A DNA stretch of 64,000 nt from Rhabditoides inermis (lineage: Eukaryota > Nematoda > Chromadorea > Rhabditida > Rhabditidae): the NCBI GenBank assembly GCA_963966185.1, contig CAWZYM010000232.1, positions 751,001 through 815,000 on the forward strand, given 5' to 3'. Positions 58,696 to 64,000 of this stretch are shown in pieces. Under the pieces are notes generated by a model. The model did not search any database. It had not been told where the DNA came from and worked only from the letters and a program-made list of their open reading frames with translations. Each line of letters starts with the position of its first letter. Positions within the stretch are counted from its first letter, which is position 1. Made by a program: the position numbers and the translations under genes.

Positions 58696-61149
58696 CTCTC
58701 TTCCTCTTTCTCGCAGAAATATGATAACCGAGTATCCATCTACGTCGGCCCTACAGTGGCGGCGAGTAATCGTTTCCGGTGCGGTGTTTGATACACACGA
58801 GGTTATCAGGATAGACTCTTTCTTTCCTTCCCCGTCCCTCTCCCTCCCTCCCTCCCTCTCTCCCTCCCTCTCCCTCCCTCCTCCCTCCTGTCTCTCTCCC
58901 TCTCTCCCTCCCTCTCTCTACCTTGCTTCTAGGTATGGTGAGTCTCGTCTTCAGCCGTCGATTCTCTGTTCTCAGCGTTCCGATTTCATCCACCAGACTG
59001 CACAGCACACCTGCAAACATTGTAGTTATTCTGTGTTGTTCCGTGGAACATGCGATGTCTAACGAGACTCCTCTATCCATCATGAGACGTAGGGCGACAT
59101 CTACTGTCTCACGAGTGAGAGTTGAAAGATGAAAGATGGAGTGGGTATAATTACTCCTTTCCCATTTTTTAAACGAAACACGCCTATTACTGTATGACAA
59201 GCATCACCAACAACGCGTACGCATCCACGGGACCACCCAAACCCGTGTTGTTGGAACTCGCAGTAGGCATTGTATTACTGTATTTTACCGTATCCCACCG
59301 TAATTTACGTAATCGATATTGTGTGCTACTTGATTCGAGATAAATAATCTGAATCTGAAACGAAACACGAAACCACAACAACATCATTCTCGTGCATTTG
59401 AAATCGTAACCTGATCTACGATTGTATCGATTATAATATCTAATATGAAATGTTACGTGTAATGTGCATTGACCACCCATCTAGATTACTTGAGCAGTCT
59501 CGACTCACATATTCTAATTGAGCACACTCGACATTCTCGATATGTTTCAATGCATTTATTGTTATTTGAGTATGCGCGTGCCATGATTCTAGTTTCAGAC
59601 CTATCTATAAATTTCAATGTTTATAAATCAATGTTCACACAAAGTACATATATGTAATTAATACGTAGGGAAACTAATAGAGTACTTTTCTGTACTTTTC
59701 TGGGCTGTTTTTTGAATCAAATATTTCATTATGTAAAAGGACAATCCGTATTCGTAGCGAGTGAGAGTTATTTTAAGATACAAAGACCTGATCTATTATC
59801 ATGGTGGTGAAGAATGAACTTCGTTCAACCTACATTTGAATCATATGAATGATCGTTTCGTGACGCAGTCTCAAAGTTATTCTAAAAGAGAAAACCGGGA
59901 AAAACATTTGTAGTCGATGCTAATAGAATATCTCGACTGTATCGTCTGTTTCATGAACTGCACAGGTTTTTTTCTGGTTTACTTATGCCTCATTCAGCAA
60001 GATCTCTAACTACGGAAGAAATTAGTATGTGACGCGGCCTTTTATCCTTGTTCTTAACGGTCTTAGTCTGATTATTAGACATGTTGTCTGGAATAGAAAT
60101 GTTTTAGAAATGTTAGAAATGTTTATAAATAGAAATTGCGTAGCCTGCAAGCCCAATACAAATGTTTCTGTGCAAGTCAAAATTCGTATTTTTAGCAGAG
60201 TGATATTCAGAGTTCGACAATATTCTTTTTTTCCTCAAAAACTTACAGGTCATTACGGGTTGTGCAAAGGTGAACACGTTTTGTCGTACCCAGCATTTGA
60301 ATTTGAATAGAAACGTACTAAGTATAGGCTGTGGGGGGTCCTGTGGAATGCTCTCCTCGTCTGTCTCTCTGCCCTCTCCTCCCGAGATCTGCTCTCTCAT
60401 CTCCTCCAGTTCCCGAAGGAACTCCTCCTCCTCCGATTCATACCTGAAATGGAAATGGAAATGCTAATGTTTGTGTTATCATATTGATATGTCACACACT
60501 CTTGACAAGTAACATCTAAGTGTGGAATGAATACTAACTAAGTCCACTCAAAGATGAAAAAAGTCAGTTTGTCACTTTCTTCTTATCTCTCGGTCTCTCG
60601 GAACATTTTATCCTTATTGTGCATGTCATATTCTAACAAAGCCTCAATCACTTTCCTTTTCTGCTTTCATAGGTATTTACTATGCTTAGCTGAATGATTC
60701 CATTCAAATGTTGTGTGTTGTGTGTGAGTTGTCAAATGTCAATCCTTTGACACACCTTCTCCGAATGCCATCTATTGTAATGGATCCGAATGGTTTCCGT
60801 TTTCGAATATGCACAGATATCTTCCACTACATTACTTATATTACAAAAACTTGGTCATATTGTTATAGTGCAATCAAGGTCATCTCGAAATGAAACAGTG
60901 CGTAATCATTCCGGCGTAGGCGGAAGGTTTCAATAGAGTGCATATCTCGCAAATTCTGGAAGAAGAGTGCATGTAATTTATGATAGGTACATACATAAAA
61001 TACACAATACTTCCAATCACGAGCCGAATTAATTATGCCACTAATTACGCAACCAATTAGACATGTGTACAGTATGACAAAACCAGTAATATAGGTTTTT
61101 CTAGGGCATACCTGTCTATGATGTCGCGAATTGCTTCAGAGTCGGTCAT
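53628..61149 (-). CDS. Large coiled-coil protein
   Basis: Family not recognised. More than 20 exons give about 800 aa. From the N-terminus: MTDSEAIRDIIDR, an acidic helix (YESEEEEFLRELEEMREQI), VDEIGTLRTENRRLKTRL, a Ser/Arg-rich stretch (MSTSEYSASSASSRDPSET), then long heptad-rich helices (ILRVDRETRLRHEKDSARAE, RLVDQLREKSATCSRLQTDI, RALERVEERVRQMESDLQGI, MEQVERLQRENIQLLQKRLI, MEARVECGRLEMDVVGAESE, ELECLLPFRLHANRVEHA). The C-terminus is Arg-rich and ends KKSWLEKIKQYSKK at 53628-53630. A centrosomal or scaffolding role is a guess from the coiled coils. The exon joins at 54.4-54.9 kb, around a (TTG)n run, are uncertain. A possible upstream first exon lies at 62625-62692. Confidence 0.75.
54640..54689. 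repeat. (TTG)n trinucleotide microsatellite
   Basis: About 16 TTG units. On the sense strand of the coiled-coil gene it reads (CAA)n and runs directly into an AACGCAG acceptor-like site. Confidence 0.95.
56666..56704. repeat. (TC)n microsatellite in coiled-coil gene intron
   Basis: Pure CT run; similar runs occur in other introns of this gene at 57211-57250 and 58636-58690. Confidence 0.9.
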
Positions 61150-61588
61150 GTGTAGTGGGGTGGATGGAGGGATGGCGACTGACCTCGGATTGCTTTGCCG
61201 GCTGCCCTCTCGCGCACCCCCCGATGTAACACTGTGTGATAGAGCCGCCACTCCGCGCCCGCACCCCGTAAACAAAACAACAATCCCTAGGAGACTACCT
61301 CTCTCACCGCATCTGCGCCACATCCAAGTTCCCACGCTGACGCATTTCGAGTGTCTATTATCCGCTTCCTATTTCGGGAGTGGCCCGAGGGTTGTTGGAT
61401 GTTGGGTTTGGAGAATGTTTCACATTAGATAGGTGTATCTAACAGAACAAGAGCATTCGAAAGTCACGAGTCTGCGTATTTGTAAACTAGAATACTAGAA
61501 TTGCGACATGTCTCTCCACTCTCTGTCTCGAAGGGAGGCAAGTGATCACGCCTTCTTCTGCCTCGGTGACTCGGGGGCGGGGTCGGCA

Positions 61589-61626
<38 letters not shown>

Positions 61627-62443
61627 CCTCCTCCCTTCTATGGCTATTTTTAAAAGCACCAGTGCGTAATCTTATTCATAGTCGTGTTTTGTACGCGGTT
61701 GTCTTAATTTTCTGAAAATTAGACATTCATTTTTCATTTACTCGTTGTTGCGGTTCAGTGCAAGACAGTTGCTCTGCCTCTCTTTGTCAGTATCCATTTC
61801 ATTTTCACCTCGCCTTTCTTTCTTTCTCTCTCTTTCTCTCCCTTCTCCCTCTCTCCGCACATTCCTCTCGCATTCCGTTGACATGCTTTTCAACATAACA
61901 ACCGCACGTGCTGGTGCACTAAATTTGTATTATTGCGTCACGCCAAAAAAAAAAAACTCTTGTACACATCCTCTCATCTTTCTTATCTCTTGCTCCCCGA
62001 AAGAGCGTGCATGTAGAGTTCCCGCCCCATACACGAACACGACACTTTAGCCAAGCATCTCCCTCTCTCTCTCTGTTTTAATCAGACGCCTTCGCACATC
62101 TTCCCCTCATCTCATCTCATTCTGAGAGGTCAGCTGTCAGCCACTCAATCATCCGAAACAACACTTGCACACGCCTCTCCCTTTCCTCTACTCAGCTTAC
62201 TTTGTAAGCGGTTTTCTATTATTTCGGTTTCTGTATGTTTTGTGACATGTCCATCTCCCATTCTCTTTCGGTCAGTTGTCCACTCCCGCTTACCTATGTA
62301 TGTATGTTGCACTCATTCTCAAATAACGATATATCGTGAGAACCGCTGTTTCCGTCTAGTTTGAATGTGAATAAACGTACGTGCCATTTCGTAATTATCC
62401 TATGATCCGTACTAGTATAAATGACCACTAAAAAGTGCTTGAG

Positions 62444-62785
62444 ATGTCTGCTTGCCTGAAAGGAGAGGAGCTCGACCTACATCTACCCTTCAACAAATAT
62501 CTGTGGAGGGTGAGCACTGACCATCTATTCTCTCCCTCTCTCTCTCTCTCCCGTCTCCCTCTCTCCCGTCTCTCTCTCTCTCTCCCGTCTCTCTCCCTCT
62601 CTCTCTCTCTCCCGTCTCTCTCACTCACCGTCTGACTCAAACTTTTGCGCGTCTTCTAAAACTCGCGCAATTTCCATATCATTTGGAGGCATCTTCTTGA
62701 GGGTGAGTGGCTGACATGTATTGCAAGTGTGCGACTGACGAGCACCTCCTAATCACTGAAGGACCCTTCTCACTGCCTCACTGCC

Positions 62786-62860
<75 letters not shown>

Positions 62861-63334
62861 TCGCCGGCCATAGGTCTGCCCTCATGCGTATTTCCTGGCC
62901 AAGCGACAGGGGTGAAATGGAGCGAGGTCGGAATCAGGCGGTCCTCAGAACTTTCACTGAGAGGAGGGAGAGAGGAGGGAGAGAGAGGGAGAGAGAGGGA
63001 GAGAGAGAGATTAGAGAGAGGAGGGGGATGAGAGTGAGGGAGTCGCGTGGTTTGCATGTCTGTGCATATTCGAGTTGCATAGAAGCAACACACACACACT
63101 CAACATAATACTCTGACTCTGACAGCCGAAATATGAGCGATCGCCAGCCGGGCAGCAATAATAGGATGTTTTGCGGGTTAGCAGGGATCAACTTCGCAAA
63201 CAATGTCTCTCTCTCTCTCTCTCTCTAATCACACTCTCTATCTTTCAGTACGCGTTCCCAGTGCAGTTTCTGGTTACGGTAATCGGCAATGGTCTCACGA
63301 TGACTGTTCTCATTGGGGGACACGCGAAGAATCG
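62444..63334 (+). CDS. Rhodopsin-type GPCR, N-terminal part (gene runs past window end)
   Basis: Exon 1 (62444-62509) encodes MSACLKGEELDLHLPFNKYL plus WR. Exon 2 (63249-63334) encodes YAFPVQFLVTVIGNGLTMTV, then LIGGHAKNR. Together they form a short extracellular N-terminus and the first transmembrane helix with the class A GN motif, close in style to nematode peptide/FMRFamide-like receptors. Exon 1 ends in phase 0 and exon 2 in phase 2 at a GTGGGT donor. The intron between them (62510-63248) contains a (TC)n run and a candidate exon of the minus-strand coiled-coil gene. No further exon is recognised before the window ends, so the next intron exceeds 660 nt. Confidence 0.7.
62625..62692 (-). 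other. Candidate first exon of the coiled-coil gene
   Basis: Encodes MPPNDMEIARVLEDAQKFES followed by DG and ends at GTGAGA/GTGAGT donors. Spliced with the GTGAGA donor to an acceptor ending CCGAG near 61180, it would lead in frame through AIPPSTPLHM into MTDSEAIRDIID. The evidence is phase and composition only. Confidence 0.35.
62806..62858. repeat. (TC)n microsatellite
   Basis: About 50-bp CT run in the first intron of the GPCR gene. Confidence 0.93.
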
Positions 63335-63744
63335 GTGGGTTGACAAGTTGACCTGTAACCTTTTCACCAACCGAATCTTTGAGTTTGAGAACTACAAATG
63401 ACGTGTAGTCTGTTTTCTCTTACTATACTCGCGTTCCACACACATACTTTTTCACACTTTCTTCCGCTTTGACGGCGCATAATTAGGAGTGACTTTTATA
63501 AGGCTCGAAACAGGAGAAGAATAAGAGCTTCCTCCATTCATCGCGGAAGCCTCGAGGGATTGCAACAAGGTGAAAAAGGAGGGATATCTGGACGGGGCAT
63601 CACTCAGGCAGGGTTCGAAGACAAATGCCCACTCATTGGACTCATAACAACGCGTTCCTCCATCATTCCAGAGCCAATTAGCCGATTTGGAATATGGAAC
63701 TAATTTTGTTCTGCTCTCGTTTGTTCTCCTCTCTCCTCTCTCTC

Positions 63745-63787
<43 letters not shown>

Positions 63788-64000
63788 ACCCTTGTCTCAT
63801 GTAATCAACGTTTCCTGGATCCCCATTATTCTGCCAGCGATTCTCGATTTCCTCGTTCCAACCGCAGATTTACATTAGTCGACACAGGGGACAGCCTCGT
63901 CGCCCACCAATCTGCACGCTCCATTTCACCCACTTTCGGGGTGAAAGGAGAGAGAGAGGGGGGAAGGAGAGGGAGAGAGAGAGTCTCAGGGGATTTGCGC
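63335..64000. other. GPCR intron or window-edge sequence
   Basis: No exon recognised. A (TC)n run lies at about 63745-63786 and a GA-rich stretch closes the window. Confidence 0.4.

Noticed and set aside
1..64000. CRISPR array or bacterial operon
   Set aside because: Repeats are microsatellites, LTRs or inverted repeats; all genes have spliceosomal introns.

Overview
The window looks like nematode nuclear DNA. The evidence is a cuticle collagen, a GC-rich set of genes broken up by many very short introns (about 45-60 nt), several nematode-type serpentine chemoreceptors, and 3' splice sites lying 0-12 nt upstream of many start codons, as expected for spliced-leader trans-splicing. The species cannot be resolved; a free-living rhabditid or diplogastrid-like worm would fit. 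All gene models below were joined by eye from splice sites, reading phase and protein family patterns. For bestrophin, the PP1-like phosphatase and COG8 the exon lengths sum exactly to a multiple of three.

Layout. 0.5-5.5 kb: a bestrophin gene (minus strand) whose 2.9-kb third intron contains a complete CNNM-type CBS/DUF21 membrane protein gene on the opposite strand. 7.6-8.8 kb: a PP1-like phosphatase (+). 9.2-15.1 kb: COG8 and an unrecognised protein with two winged-helix-like repeats (both minus, possible operon). 15.4-16.9 kb: a two-TM protein with a Lys/Glu-rich tail (+). 17.4-19.8 kb: an LRR1 homologue (+). 20.0-23.6 kb: a young LTR element with no visible gag/pol, carrying a GC-rich 41/33-bp repeat array. 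23.7-33 kb: two diverged tandem Sra-superfamily-like chemoreceptors (minus), separated by a 788-bp foldback element with tRNA-like sequence in both arms. 34.2-41 kb: an ILVBL/HACL2 ThDP enzyme (+) with a 3-kb intron full of purine satellite and an inverted-repeat element. 41.5-43.9 kb: an unknown Lys/Glu-rich protein (+). 44.1-44.5 kb: a small secreted peptide (+). 44.5-45.4 kb: a small heat-shock protein (minus). 46-47.6 kb: another 7TM receptor (minus). 48.5-49.5 kb: cuticle collagen (+). 50.2-51.8 kb: delta-9 desaturase (minus). 53.6-61.1 kb or beyond: a large coiled-coil protein (minus), interleaved with the first exons of a rhodopsin-type GPCR (+, 62.4 kb onward, truncated by the window end).

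The neighbours do not form one pathway; this is an ordinary gene-dense nematode segment. The unusual material lies in the mobile elements (LTR element, foldback element, intronic inverted repeat), the intron turnover between the tandem receptors, the nested and interleaved genes, several GC-AG introns, and abundant (GA)n/(TC)n microsatellites, mostly in introns and spacers.
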